In this document: piece by piece, positions 1 through 9,388 of the stretch
Layout: each line of letters starts with the position of its first letter
Numbering within the stretch: the first letter of the stretch is position 1
NCBI RefSeq assembly: GCF_000377665.1
Contig: NZ_KB898646.1
Location: 682,001-746,000, forward strand
DNA length: 64,000 nucleotides
Source of the DNA: Vreelandella zhanjiangensis DSM 21076
GTDB lineage: Bacteria; Pseudomonadota; Gammaproteobacteria; Pseudomonadales; Halomonadaceae
Direction: 5' to 3'
Notes under the pieces: generated by a model
What the model was told of the DNA's origin: nothing
Databases searched by the model: none
The model's input: the letters and a program-made list of their open reading frames with translations, nothing else
Program-made: the position numbers and the translations under genes

Positions 1-238
1 GCTGCAAGCCGCTATCGACGAGACACAGAAAAACGTCTCCGGCGTTGTGCGCATGAAACTCTACAAAGGCAACGCTACCGTAGTAGGACGTAAGTCCGAG
101 CAGTCGTTGTTCGATGAGTCCATCGCGACGTTTGAAGACGACGCCGGTGCTTACAACCAGAAAGACGCGGAAGGCTTTATCAAGCTTAATGCTTTACGCT
201 TACGGATCGCCGCTGGCAAGGGTCGTCAGCAGAGCTAA
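1..238 (+). CDS. argG: Argininosuccinate synthase, C-terminal end (partial)
   Basis: Only the last 78 or so codons are present; the gene runs in from before base 1 in the frame starting at base 2. The residues read like the ArgG tail: a beta-strand segment with [11 protein letters not shown], then [12 protein letters not shown] and a final [13 protein letters not shown] helix. ArgG joins citrulline and aspartate with ATP in arginine synthesis in the cytoplasm. The C-terminal helix is normally involved in tetramer formation. The stop TAA is followed 10 bases later by a strong terminator, so this is probably the last gene of its transcript. Confidence 0.9.
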   Translation, partial: LQAAIDETQKNVSGVVRMKLYKGNATVVGRKSEQSLFDESIATFEDDAGAYNQKDAEGFIKLNALRLRIAAGKGRQQS

Positions 239-248
239 TCCCGTTAAA

Positions 249-277
249 AGCGGCAGGTTTTCCTGCCGCTTTTTTTA
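249..277 (+). terminator. Rho-independent terminator after argG
   Basis: A 9-bp perfect stem (AGCGGCAGG paired with CCTGCCGCT) with a TTTT loop is followed by seven T. It lies directly after the argG stop codon and before the next gene's ribosome binding site, so it should end the argG transcript. Confidence 0.9.
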
Positions 278-294
278 TAACGCTAGGAGCCAGC

Positions 295-618
295 ATGTTT
301 AAAAAGCTCTTTTCAGGACTGTTTGGCGGTGAAGGTAACGCAGCCCCTAATGCGGGTGTCAAAGCGGCTGAACCGGTGGAATACAAAGGCTATTTAATTA
401 TTTCTCAGCCCGACCAGCAAAGCGGCCAATACCGCGTCAGCGGATGGATCAAGCAGCCAAGCGATAGCGGAGAACCCCGCGAACACCGTTTTGAACGCTC
501 GGATATGCTACCCAGCCGCGATGCCTGTGACGCCATGATGGTGACCAAAGCGCAGCGCTACATTGATGAAGTGGGTGAAGCGATCTTTGAACCCGATCCG
601 CGTCAGGCCAGTCATTAG
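295..618 (+). CDS. HlyU-family protein
   Basis: A 107-residue cytoplasmic protein. It has a short hydrophobic/Gly N-terminus (MFKKLFSGLFGG) and then the family core: EPVEYKGYLI, GQYRVSGWI, the EHRFERSD segment with LPSRDAC, and a closing helix around residues 80-100. HlyU of Vibrio is a transcriptional activator of the haemolysin gene, but the short proteins with this core in environmental proteobacteria are mostly uncharacterised, so a regulatory role here is inferred from family name only. The start ATG has AGGAG about 8 bases upstream. It stands alone between the argG terminator and a hairpin. Confidence 0.75.
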   Translation: MFKKLFSGLFGGEGNAAPNAGVKAAEPVEYKGYLIISQPDQQSGQYRVSGWIKQPSDSGEPREHRFERSDMLPSRDACDAMMVTKAQRYIDEVGEAIFEPDPRQASH

Positions 619-626
619 TTAATAAA

Positions 627-660
627 CGACTGCTTGCTTGAAGGTATGATCAAGTAGTCG
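627..660. terminator. Hairpin between convergent genes
   Basis: CGACTGCTTG pairs with CAAGTAGTCG (10 bp, one G-U wobble) with a 14-base loop, between the HlyU-family gene and the convergent EAL-HDOD gene. There is no clear T-run, so termination activity is an inference from position. Confidence 0.45.
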
Positions 661-718
661 CGCTAATTGCTTTCGATGTGTCGCTTTTAGTTAGCATTAG
701 CTGCCTAAAACACTAGCG

Positions 719-1939
719 TTAGGCTGTTGATGCATGAGTATCAATCAGTGCTCGTGCCTGAGCAGCCGCTCTAAGCATTGTATTTGCAGGGAAGTCATTG
801 GGCATAGTGCTTTTCTCTGCGATATTGATATCTCGCAATAGCTCTCCCAGTGGTCCTGCTTGCTTTTTTAATGCATTTTCAATTTTTCTGCCTAGATATA
901 TCTCTTCTAGCACTGCTTTTAAATCTATTTCTAAAATAGAAGGCATTAATGAGAATAAACCTGTAATAAAGCTTTCCTGTTCATCAAGATGTCTTTGCTC
1001 AGCCACTATTTCGCATGCAAAAGCTCTTGTTAACGCTTTTATTAAGTTTAAGCGGCTAGCGGGACTATTGCTGGCTAACATTAGTATTGAAACAAGTGTT
1101 CTAAGTTCTTTTAAACCAATCATTTGCAGGCAGTTAATGAGTTTGGTGGTAGGTTTGGCGGCTCCTTTTTCAGCTGAATTTGCGCGTTTAAATACTGCGC
1201 TTAATAAGTAAGGATCTCTTGTAATTAAAGAGCCAATATTTGCTAAGCTAGCTTTCTCACTATAAAGACAGGCCAAAAGCTGCAGCTGATTAGCACGAGA
1301 GGCAGTACGTCTAATTGAGCTAGACGACTGAGTTTTTGGCTTTTCGTAGAAATATCCCTGAAAAAGGGTAAAGCCTAAGGATTGACACAGCTTGAATTCA
1401 CTGTGAGTTTCTACTCGTTCGGCCAATAATGTAAAACCTTGAGACACCAAATCTTTAATTACTTCTTTTTGTATTGGGTTTGAAATGTCAATTTTAATGA
1501 TATCGCAATAAGGCAATAGTTTTTCATTGCTTTTATCTAATACAAAGTCATCAAGGGCTATCTTGTAACCTTGTTGCTTTAGAAATTTCAAAGATTCGAG
1601 CACTTCTTGATTAACAGGTGTATTTTCAAGTACTTCAATAACGATTTGTTGGCTCGGGAGCCCGTGCAAGTCTGGGTTGGTGAGCCATTTATAAGATGCA
1701 TTTATAAAAAGATGACGTGATCCGCAAAGGTTTTCAAGTCCAATTTCGTAGATAGCAACGGCACATGCTCGTGCGGTTGCTTGAACATCATCATCAATTT
1801 CGGCTGAATAGCAGGAGTCGTTCGAACGATACAGTAGTTCATCTGCTATATGCTGTAAGTTGCTGTCAACAATAGGTTGTATAGCAATAGTATAATTGTT
1901 GCTATTTTCATTATAAGAATGGTTTTGTTGACTCTGCAT
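719..1939 (-). CDS. EAL-HDOD (YuxH-type) signalling protein
   Basis: A 406-residue protein with an N-terminal EAL-like domain (about 15-220) and a C-terminal HDOD domain (about 225-400). The EAL signature is degenerate (ADELLYR near residue 33), although IVIEVLEN, ALDDF, IIKID and LLAERVET match the barrel strands. YuxH-type proteins usually do not hydrolyse c-di-GMP and act as protein-interaction regulators, so an inactive EAL is likely. The start is ATG at 1939 with GGAAG 6 bases upstream; an upstream TTG at 1957 lacks such a site. The gene is visibly more AT-rich than the genes on either side. It lies downstream of the CbrA-like kinase on the same strand but about 110 bases away, so it may be separately transcribed. 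Confidence 0.8.
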   Translation of the reverse strand: MQSQQNHSYNENSNNYTIAIQPIVDSNLQHIADELLYRSNDSCYSAEIDDDVQATARACAVAIYEIGLENLCGSRHLFINASYKWLTNPDLHGLPSQQIVIEVLENTPVNQEVLESLKFLKQQGYKIALDDFVLDKSNEKLLPYCDIIKIDISNPIQKEVIKDLVSQGFTLLAERVETHSEFKLCQSLGFTLFQGYFYEKPKTQSSSSIRRTASRANQLQLLACLYSEKASLANIGSLITRDPYLLSAVFKRANSAEKGAAKPTTKLINCLQMIGLKELRTLVSILMLASNSPASRLNLIKALTRAFACEIVAEQRHLDEQESFITGLFSLMPSILEIDLKAVLEEIYLGRKIENALKKQAGPLGELLRDINIAEKSTMPNDFPANTMLRAAAQARALIDTHASTA

Positions 1940-2050
1940 CAGATCTTCCGTGAACAACTATTTTTGGGTAAAGGTTAATTAGTAAAAGAATAGCTTAAAT
2001 GTACTATTTAAAGCTAGTAAGATTAGCAAAATCATGGCAATAGACAGCGT

Positions 2051-4780
2051 TTATATGTTAACAGCCTCCGAAAGCCTTAACACAAAGCGCGCGCCGTTTA
2101 ATACCTGGGCATTTTCTACCCAAAGCCTGCCGCCTAAATGCGTCGCGATCGCTCGGCTGATGGGGAGTCCTAAACCGCTGCCTTTTGGGCGTTTACCCGT
2201 TGTTTGATCGCCGGACAGCAGTTGATTGAATTTTTCAAACACCTGCTCGCGCTCCTTTTCTTCAATACCCACACCGTTATCTTCAATGCAAAGATAAATA
2301 TGCTGATTTTGCTTAAAAAGATGCAGTAAAACGCGCGGATCTTCCTGGTTGGCGAACTTGCTGGCGTTATCCAACAAATTGATAATAATTTGTTCCAGAC
2401 GGTCGGGGTCGCCGATGACTCGGGCGGGCCGTTCATCAATCGCGACGGTAAGACTCACGTTGCGCTCTTCCTGAAGTCGCGCAATGGCTTCAAGGCTATG
2501 ATCAGCAAGTGCTGCCAAATCTAGCGGCACGGCATTCAGAGGCATGCGACCGCTTTCCAGGCGAGCAAGATCGAGAATTTCATCAATCAGGCGTGATAGG
2601 CGCTGGCTCTCTAATACCATTACTTGCAGAAAATGCTGCCGCTTGCTTTCTGGGATGTCCTGATGGCTTGCGAGAATTTCTGCAAACGCACGAATGGAGG
2701 TAAGCGGCGTGCGTAGCTCATGACTGACCATGGCCACAAACTCATCTTTTAAGCGGTCAAGCTCACGGAGGCGGTCATTGGCGCTTTGCAAGTCTTGCCC
2801 TATGCGCGCTAGCTCGTCTGATTTCTGCTTTAACTGACGGTTATATTCCAGCGTTTGCGTGGTGGTATCCAGCATGCTCAGGATCGATTCAATATCGAGC
2901 GCTTCACCTCTTACCACCGAGTTGATCAGTATGCGTGCCGAGGCGTTGCCCAGCGAACCCGCGAGCGCCTGCTCAGCGCGCATAATAACGTCATCCGACG
3001 CGGGTAGATGGGGCTGGGTTAATTCAAAATTATGGGTGCGTTTTGAGAAAACCCGCAGGGCAGCCTTAAAGCCCAGGTAGCGAACCAGCAGCTCATACAG
3101 CGCACCTTGGGTGGTTTGGCCGCGCTGGAGCGGCGTGGTTTGCAAGTTGGGGTGTAGCGCCTCGGTAAACAATGCCGCCTGGGTTTGTTCAAGCGGGGTG
3201 GGGCGCGTAAATAGCGAAATTCCCACTAACAGTCCTACATTGACGAGCATGCTCCACAGGAGTGAATGGCTATAGATATCCCACTCTTCCAATCCAAAAA
3301 GCGCATAGGGCGTTAGCCAGCCAACTCCCCACGGGCCATCGGTGAGCAGCGCTGCATCCAGCCAGCCGGATTGAGCAAAACCGGGCAGAAGCAGCGTATA
3401 GCCCCAGATTAAAAAGCCGGCGATTAACCCATACATTGCGCCCAGCCGGGTTGCTCCACGCCAATAAAGGCCAATCAGAAGTGCGGGCGCAAACTGTGCC
3501 GCGCCGACAAAAGAGACCAGCCCAATAGTAACCAAACTGTAGGTATCGCCAATGAGCGCGTGATAGAGATAGCCAAGTAGTAAAATAAGCACGATGGCTA
3601 CCCGGCGCACTCTTAGCAGCAATCTGGCAAGGCCTCCGCGGCTATCTGCATGCAGGGCTTTGGAGCGTAATAAAAGTGGCATGATCAATTGGTTGCTGAC
3701 CATGGTAGAAAGTGCAATGGTTTCGACGATGACCATGCCGGTGGCCGCAGAAAGCCCGCCAATAAAAACCAGAAGGGGAAGGCCTTCGAGCCCTGCAGAA
3801 AGCGGTAGCGTAAGCACAAAACTGTCTGGGTCTCCTGCATCGAGTAATAACCCGGCCAGTGCGATGGGGATAACGAATAGATTGATCAGCAGTAAATAAA
3901 GGGGAAACAGCCAGCTAGCGCGAGCCAGGTGCTGCTCATCGACATTTTCCACCACCAGCACCTGAAACTGGCGTGGTAAGGTTAAAAACGCTAAAAAGGC
4001 CAGAAGTAACATGCCCACCCAGCCGGTTGCTCCACCCGGAACACTCTCCAACTGCATTAATTGGCTTAGCGCAGGCGTTTGGGCAACCTGGGCAAAAAGC
4101 GCGCCTGGCCCTTCAAACAGAATGAAAACAACAAAAATGCCCACCGCTAAGAAGGCCACCAGCTTGACCAGTGATTCCAGGGCAATGGCCGCCACCATGC
4201 CTTCGTGGCGTTCGCTGGCGTCCAGATGGCGGGTGCCGAATAAAATGATAAATACGGCTAATACGAGGGCTACCCAGAGTGACCGATCCATCCAGAAGCG
4301 CTCGTTATACAGGATCGAATCGGCGCTTTGGGGGTAGTTGATCAGCACTGCATGGCTAACCGTAATCGCTTTTAACTGCAGCGCGATATAGGGCGTAATG
4401 GTAATCAGCGATATGAGCGCCACTAACGCGCCAAGTCCGACGCTTTTGCCGTAGCGCGCACTAATAAAATCCGCGATGGAGGTCAGCCGCTGGCGCGCGG
4501 CAATGCGTACCATCTTGCGGATGATAAATGGTGATAACATCATCGCAAGCGTTGGCCCAAGATAGATAAGCAAAAAGCTTGGACCAAATTGCGCTGCCCG
4601 CCCTACGCTGCCGTAAAAGGTCCACGCGGTACAGTAAACCGCAATGGACAGTGCGTAGACGGTCGGCGAATTAATGATAGAGCGACCCTGTTCGGCGCGT
4701 CGATCACCCCAGGCCGCCACCAGAAACAGCAGCCCTAAATAACCGAACACCGCACTTAGTATCAGCGCATCCGTTCGCAT
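2051..4780 (-). CDS. CbrA/CrbS-like sodium:solute symporter-histidine kinase
   Basis: A 909-residue membrane sensor kinase. The first 500 or so residues form a Na+/solute symporter (SLC5/SSS) bundle of about 13 helices, including TAWTFYGSVGRAAQFG and FISARYGKS. A linker and coiled coil follow (about 590-670), then HisKA with the phospho-acceptor box MVSHELRTPLTS, then HATPase with IINLLDNASKF, EDNGVGIE and GSGLGLPISRA. There is no obvious receiver domain. In pseudomonads CbrA of this build controls carbon/nitrogen balance, and CrbS of vibrios controls acetate use. The ATG at 4780 has AAGGCG upstream and begins 2 bases after the stop of the small membrane gene before it, so translation is likely coupled. 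No NtrC-type cbrB follows; the next gene is the EAL-HDOD protein. Confidence 0.85.
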   Translation of the reverse strand: MRTDALILSAVFGYLGLLFLVAAWGDRRAEQGRSIINSPTVYALSIAVYCTAWTFYGSVGRAAQFGPSFLLIYLGPTLAMMLSPFIIRKMVRIAARQRLTSIADFISARYGKSVGLGALVALISLITITPYIALQLKAITVSHAVLINYPQSADSILYNERFWMDRSLWVALVLAVFIILFGTRHLDASERHEGMVAAIALESLVKLVAFLAVGIFVVFILFEGPGALFAQVAQTPALSQLMQLESVPGGATGWVGMLLLAFLAFLTLPRQFQVLVVENVDEQHLARASWLFPLYLLLINLFVIPIALAGLLLDAGDPDSFVLTLPLSAGLEGLPLLVFIGGLSAATGMVIVETIALSTMVSNQLIMPLLLRSKALHADSRGGLARLLLRVRRVAIVLILLLGYLYHALIGDTYSLVTIGLVSFVGAAQFAPALLIGLYWRGATRLGAMYGLIAGFLIWGYTLLLPGFAQSGWLDAALLTDGPWGVGWLTPYALFGLEEWDIYSHSLLWSMLVNVGLLVGISLFTRPTPLEQTQAALFTEALHPNLQTTPLQRGQTTQGALYELLVRYLGFKAALRVFSKRTHNFELTQPHLPASDDVIMRAEQALAGSLGNASARILINSVVRGEALDIESILSMLDTTTQTLEYNRQLKQKSDELARIGQDLQSANDRLRELDRLKDEFVAMVSHELRTPLTSIRAFAEILASHQDIPESKRQHFLQVMVLESQRLSRLIDEILDLARLESGRMPLNAVPLDLAALADHSLEAIARLQEERNVSLTVAIDERPARVIGDPDRLEQIIINLLDNASKFANQEDPRVLLHLFKQNQHIYLCIEDNGVGIEEKEREQVFEKFNQLLSGDQTTGKRPKGSGLGLPISRAIATHLGGRLWVENAQVLNGARFVLRLSEAVNI

Positions 4781-4782
4781 GA

Positions 4783-4986
4783 TTATCGCCTTGTAGTAGG
4801 TTCCATCAGCCACGCGGTCAGGCCAATAATCAAGGCCCAGCTACAAAAAAGATACATCGGTAACCAGCCAATACTTAACGTGGGAAGGCGGTCGATCACC
4901 AGTAACAACGGCGGGCAAAAAAGTATTAGTGCCAGAATGACCAGCACCAACAGCCTTTCACGATAGCGTGGGTTTGAAGGCTTCAT
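4783..4986 (-). CDS. CbrX-like two-helix small membrane protein
   Basis: 67 residues with two hydrophobic segments (about 12-30 and 38-60) joined by a short loop rich in Pro, and a positively charged N-terminus. The ATG overlaps the stop of the exonuclease gene (ATGA), and its own TAA lies 2 bases before the kinase ATG. In Pseudomonas a small membrane protein, CbrX, is encoded just upstream of cbrA and its translation drives that of cbrA. Position, size and topology match that, so the same role is proposed here; sequence identity to CbrX could not be tested. Confidence 0.6.
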   Translation of the reverse strand: MKPSNPRYRERLLVLVILALILFCPPLLLVIDRLPTLSIGWLPMYLFCSWALIIGLTAWLMEPTTRR

Positions 4987-7064
4987 GAGGCGCTGGCATC
5001 CTCTCGGTCAAACGCGCTTGCTTGAAAGTGCAGTAGCTGCTCAAGCGTCGTAATACCGCGCGCTTCCAGGCGGGATAACAGAGCAAACCAGAGCTCCCCG
5101 GTTACCCGCGCATCGCCCAGCGCCGTATGGCGCAATCCCGGAGGCAGTGTTAAGCCGTAGCGCTGTACCAGACTATCCAGATCATGGCCGTCGAGTGCTT
5201 CATCTAATGCCCGTGAAATTAACAAGGTATCCAACACGGGCATATCGAATAAAACGTTCTTTTGGCTAATAGCGAGCATATCAAAGGCGGCGTTATGAGC
5301 GAGCAGCACTGCGTCACCGATGTAGTTACGAAAACGTGCCAGCACGGGCGTTAGGGCTGGCGCATCAATGACATCATTGTCGGTAATCCCGTGGATAGCG
5401 GTGCTTGCCGCAGGAATCGGCCGTTGTGGGTTAACGTAGTGATCAAAAACATCGCTGGCTAATAAGCGCCCGTTGACGATACGGCAGGCGCCCAGGCTAA
5501 TAACCGTATCGCCTCGGCGAAGCTCGAGCCCTGTTGTTTCGGTATCAAAAATAACCAGCTCCAGGCTACGTAAGGGGCGGTTGGCCAAGGCGGCGTCGGG
5601 AGGGGGTAAATCGGCAATCCCAAAGTCATGAAATTCAGGGCGGGGAGTAACGACGCGCGGTGCCTCACTTTGCTCAACGGAAGGCAAGGGTAAGCGAAGG
5701 CGTGCATGCTGACCGTCGGCGTCCTGGATACTCCATACGTCACTGGCATGCTGACGCAGTACGTCGGCAGCGCTAGGGCTTAGAGGGAGCGCATCCAATA
5801 TTTGTTGGCGCCATTGGTTAAGTTCGCGTTCGGGTATTGGCGGGCCCAACCATATAAGGTCCAGGTAGGTATGTTTGGAGCTTATAGAGACTTCGCCCTC
5901 AAAAATGCTGCTCTTGATATTGTCATTGAGATAGTTCTTAAAATAATCGCTAAGGTGTTTAACCAGCGAGTTAAACAGCGCCATGAGGGCCGGGGCATCG
6001 CCTTTAAACCATGCAGGCACCCCAATCGGGGTAATCAAGCGGTGGGCCGGGTCCAGGTAGTCGTCCAACATTTGCCAGAAATCATTGGACCATATGGAGG
6101 TAAGACGCTCGCCTTGTTGCTGTATGGCTTCGATAAGCCCGCCAACCCTGGCCACTGTCTCACTCAGGGCGATACTTTCTTCACTCGCCACCTGCTCCAG
6201 ACGGTGGGCAAGGGAGCCGCTTGTATGATCGTGCTGGCGCAGCTGGCCAAGTGCGTCGGTGGCGGTTACCAGACTTGCCGTATGCTGGCGCAACGGAGTG
6301 AGCATTTTCGCAAGCTCTGCACGAACGCCCCTTTCGTTTGCCCAGGCGGCGGTCGCATCGCTACAGGTAATCAGCGTTTCATCCTGGCTTTCAGGCACGC
6401 GGCGTATGATCACTTTCAGCCAGCGGTTATCACAGGGCACCAGGAGTTCACGCTGGGTACCATCGGCTGGCAGCTGGCTTAGGGTTTGTTGCAAACTTGC
6501 CAGTGGAAACAGCGCTTCCAGCCGCTTACCCAGACCCAGGCTGGGCGTACCAGCAAAAAAGCGCTCAGCTGCCTGGTTAAAAAGCATCAAACGACGGTGT
6601 CTATCGTAAAGCAGAAGGGGCGTTTCCAGCACTTGAAGCAAAGCCTCAAGCTCTTTACGAATGCGGGTAGCGCTTTTGGCACCGTCCGCATGGGCTCTAT
6701 GCAGTCTGCGCCGGTCTGACTGCCAGCTCTCTTGCGCGCGGCGCAAGTCCGGGGCTAGTCCTTTCAGCCAGCCTTGGGGTTGCGAGAAATCTTCAGTATC
6801 AGGGTTGGCAACCAAGCGGGCGAGCTGCGCCTGTAGCTGACGCACAGGGCTCAACAGCATGCGTTCAAGCAATAAACCCATTGCAAATATTGTGGCGCCA
6901 CCTGAAAAACACCCCAGCCAGAGTAACAGCTGATAGACGCCGGTAACTTCCAATTGGCTTTCCAGCCATACGGCAAACAGAGCGCCGCCTAGCAGGCTAA
7001 AAGCGCTTAGCAACAACCAGGCGCCAATCAAGCGCTGTCGTTTGGGCAGCCCCTTGGGCGTCAT
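4983..7064 (-). CDS. Membrane-anchored PAS protein fused to DEDDh 3'-5' exonuclease
   Basis: 693 residues. Two N-terminal membrane helices (about 12-34 and 42-66) are followed by a HAMP-like stretch, a PAS-like domain (about 135-235, with [21 protein letters not shown]) and a long helical middle region. The last 195 residues are a DnaQ-type exonuclease. All DEDDh residues are visible: FDTETTG, the Asp in AHNAAFD, and HTALGDAR. The family removes 3' nucleotides from nucleic acid; what this one cuts at the membrane is unknown. The gene overlaps the response regulator before it and the small protein after it by 4 bases each, so it is made together with the kinase. The middle region resembles a sensor-kinase layout without a recognisable HATPase. 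Confidence 0.8.
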   Translation of the reverse strand: MTPKGLPKRQRLIGAWLLLSAFSLLGGALFAVWLESQLEVTGVYQLLLWLGCFSGGATIFAMGLLLERMLLSPVRQLQAQLARLVANPDTEDFSQPQGWLKGLAPDLRRAQESWQSDRRRLHRAHADGAKSATRIRKELEALLQVLETPLLLYDRHRRLMLFNQAAERFFAGTPSLGLGKRLEALFPLASLQQTLSQLPADGTQRELLVPCDNRWLKVIIRRVPESQDETLITCSDATAAWANERGVRAELAKMLTPLRQHTASLVTATDALGQLRQHDHTSGSLAHRLEQVASEESIALSETVARVGGLIEAIQQQGERLTSIWSNDFWQMLDDYLDPAHRLITPIGVPAWFKGDAPALMALFNSLVKHLSDYFKNYLNDNIKSSIFEGEVSISSKHTYLDLIWLGPPIPERELNQWRQQILDALPLSPSAADVLRQHASDVWSIQDADGQHARLRLPLPSVEQSEAPRVVTPRPEFHDFGIADLPPPDAALANRPLRSLELVIFDTETTGLELRRGDTVISLGACRIVNGRLLASDVFDHYVNPQRPIPAASTAIHGITDNDVIDAPALTPVLARFRNYIGDAVLLAHNAAFDMLAISQKNVLFDMPVLDTLLISRALDEALDGHDLDSLVQRYGLTLPPGLRHTALGDARVTGELWFALLSRLEARGITTLEQLLHFQASAFDREDASAS

Positions 7065-7435
7065 AAGGTTTTCTCAGCCAGCACGGCTTGCACTTGATCG
7101 ACAAGCGCCTGGGTTGAAAACGGCTTGGTAATGTAGGCGTTAGCGCCCAGTGCAAATCCCTTCTCTCGCTCTACCTCTCGCCCATGGGCCGTGAGCATGA
7201 TAACCGGAAGTAACGCCGTCGCCGGGCGGCTACGCAGTGCTTCTAACACATCGAACCCGCTAATGCCTGGAAGGCTGATATCCAGTAGCACGACATCTGG
7301 CGTATGGGTCGCTACCTGTTCAAGTGCCTGTTCACCGTCGGCTGCACTGGTAACTTCAAACCCTGCCTGCTCCATTAAAAACTCGATCGATAGCACAATG
7401 TTCGGTTCGTCATCGACCACCAGCACTTTTGCCAT
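7061..7435 (-). CDS. Single-domain CheY-like response regulator
   Basis: 124 residues, a receiver domain only: acidic pocket VDDEPN near the N-terminus, phospho-acceptor Asp in [10 protein letters not shown], Thr in MLTAHG and Lys in ITKPF. There is no DNA-binding or enzymatic output domain, so it must act on a protein partner. It is the first gene of the coupled operon leading to the CbrA-like kinase, its likely phosphodonor. Start chosen at ATG 7435 with AGGTGG 5 bases upstream; a GTG three codons earlier is possible. The 260 bases between this gene and the divergent cstA hold the promoters for both directions. Confidence 0.85.
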   Translation of the reverse strand: MAKVLVVDDEPNIVLSIEFLMEQAGFEVTSAADGEQALEQVATHTPDVVLLDISLPGISGFDVLEALRSRPATALLPVIMLTAHGREVEREKGFALGANAYITKPFSTQALVDQVQAVLAEKTL

Positions 7436-7695
7436 GGAGCCCACCTAATCGGTTGTTATTTAAAATACGCTACACCACTAAGAGTGTAGATAGCCAAGCA
7501 GGGTGAGCCAAGACGACCTTGGCCGAATAGAAAGCCAATGCGGACGCCAGCTTACGACTTTTGGGTGAAGAGTGGGGTTTAAAGGAATTTAGACATAGAC
7601 GTATTCAAGAAGCCGTACCAACATGTAAACAGAAACACCTATTCGTGCCTTGGTTTTAATAAACAACAACAATCATTACCAAAGGAGCCGCGCAT

Positions 7696-9372
7696 ATGAG
7701 TGCTGTTATCCTGCTATTAGTCGGACTTGGGGCAATGGCTTTAGGGTACTTTCTGTATTCTAAATTTATTGCTCAAAAGATCTATCAGTTAGACCCCGAT
7801 TTCAAAACACCCGCCCATGAATTTGAAGACGGCATCGACTATGTACCGACCAACCGCTTCGTGCTCTGGGGGCATCACTTCACTTCAGTTGCTGGGGCGG
7901 CACCTATCGTAGGGCCTGCTATTGCAGTGATATGGGGTTGGGCACCCGCGTTTTTATGGGTGGTGTTTGGCACCATCTTTTTTGCGGGTGTACACGATTT
8001 TGGCGCTATTTGGGCAAGCGTGCGCAATAAAGCCAAATCGGTAGGCGCCTTGACGGGCGATGTGGTGGGTAAGCGGGCCCGCAGCATTTTCATGATCGTG
8101 ATTTTCCTTGTGCTGCTCATGGTCAATGCCGTGTTTGCCGTGGTAATTGCCGGGTTGATGATGAATTTCCCCAGTGCGGTGGTGCCGGTTTGGGGAGCGA
8201 TTTTTGTGGCGCTGATCATTGGCCAGCTGATCTATCGGCGGATAATGAGCCTAGCGGTGGTATCTGTAGTAGGCGTTATCGCTCTTTATGCGCTGATTGG
8301 CATTGGTCCTATGGTGCCCGTACAAATGCCAGCCGAAGTTGCCGGGATGTCGGGTAATGCGATCTGGATCATAATTCTATTTGGCTATGCGGCCATCGCG
8401 TCACTTTTACCGGTATGGATGCTGCTGCAGCCACGCGACTACATCAACGGTTTGCAGCTATTTATCGGCCTGTTGATTCTTTATGGAGCGCTGGTACTGC
8501 TTAACCCAACGCTCGTTGCGCCTGCCTTTAATGACAATGTGCCTGCCGGTACGCCTTCGATGATTCCGCTGCTTTTTGTAACGATTGCTTGCGGGGCAAT
8601 ATCAGGCTTTCACGGGTTAGTCTCTTCAGGTACCACTTCCAAACAGCTCAATAAAGAAACCGACGCGCGGTTTGTGGGCTACTTTGGTGCGGTAGGCGAA
8701 GGCATGCTGGCGCTAGCGGCTATTCTGGCAGCTACAGCAGGGTTTGCGACATTTGGCGATTGGCAGGCCATGTACAGCGCCTTTGGCCAAGGCGGGGTAA
8801 ACGCGTTTGTAGAAGGTGGGGCATTTATCATCCATAACGGCCTTGGTCTACCCCAAGCTACCGCGGCGACGCTTTTAACCGTCATGGCGGCGCTGTTTGC
8901 GGGCACTACTATGGATACCGGCTTACGTTTGCAGCGCTATATCTTCCAGGAGTGGGGCGATATCTATAACCAGCAATGGATGAAAAAACCTTCGCTTGCA
9001 ACCGCACTTGCCGTTGGCACCTGCCTCTTACTGGCGTTTGGTGCCGGCGGTGCGAATGGTTCCGGTGGCTTGATTATCTGGCCGCTGTTTGGCACCACCA
9101 ACCAACTGCTGGCCGGCTTAACGCTCTTGGTGATTACCGTTATGCTGGTGCGCCTGCGGCGCCCCATGTGGTACACCCTGGCGCCTCTGTGCTTCTTACT
9201 GGTCATGACCATTCTGGCGCTTCTTATCCAGCTACGTACCTTCTGGAACCAGGGCAACATGTTCCTGTTAGTGCTGGATATTGTGGTGCTGATGGCGGCG
9301 ATTTTGGTTGCAATGGAGTGTGCCGCAGCGCTTAAACGCTCGCGCGCTGAAATGGCGGCCCAAGGCGACTAA
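7696..9372 (+). CDS. cstA: CstA-family carbon starvation transporter (short form)
   Basis: 558 residues with about 14 to 16 membrane helices. CstA landmarks are present: DPDFKTPAHEFEDGIDYVPT, then VLWGHHFTSVAGAAPIVGPAIA, and later GTTSKQLNKETDARFVGYFGA. E. coli CstA and BtsT are about 700 residues, so this belongs to a shorter subgroup. Characterised members import peptides or pyruvate in starved cells; the substrate here is not known. ATG at 7696 is preceded by AAAGGAG. The next gene begins 16 bases after the stop, so the two are cotranscribed. The divergent CbrA-like operon is a plausible regulator, since CbrA-CbrB affects carbon uptake genes in Pseudomonas. Confidence 0.9.
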   Translation: MSAVILLLVGLGAMALGYFLYSKFIAQKIYQLDPDFKTPAHEFEDGIDYVPTNRFVLWGHHFTSVAGAAPIVGPAIAVIWGWAPAFLWVVFGTIFFAGVHDFGAIWASVRNKAKSVGALTGDVVGKRARSIFMIVIFLVLLMVNAVFAVVIAGLMMNFPSAVVPVWGAIFVALIIGQLIYRRIMSLAVVSVVGVIALYALIGIGPMVPVQMPAEVAGMSGNAIWIIILFGYAAIASLLPVWMLLQPRDYINGLQLFIGLLILYGALVLLNPTLVAPAFNDNVPAGTPSMIPLLFVTIACGAISGFHGLVSSGTTSKQLNKETDARFVGYFGAVGEGMLALAAILAATAGFATFGDWQAMYSAFGQGGVNAFVEGGAFIIHNGLGLPQATAATLLTVMAALFAGTTMDTGLRLQRYIFQEWGDIYNQQWMKKPSLATALAVGTCLLLAFGAGGANGSGGLIIWPLFGTTNQLLAGLTLLVITVMLVRLRRPMWYTLAPLCFLLVMTILALLIQLRTFWNQGNMFLLVLDIVVLMAAILVAMECAAALKRSRAEMAAQGD

Positions 9373-9388
9373 ATAAGAGGGCATCATA

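Noticed and set aside
5802..6482. 226-codon plus-strand open frame
   Set aside because: It lies opposite the PAS-exonuclease gene, which has clear motifs and coupled starts; the plus frame has no recognisable content.
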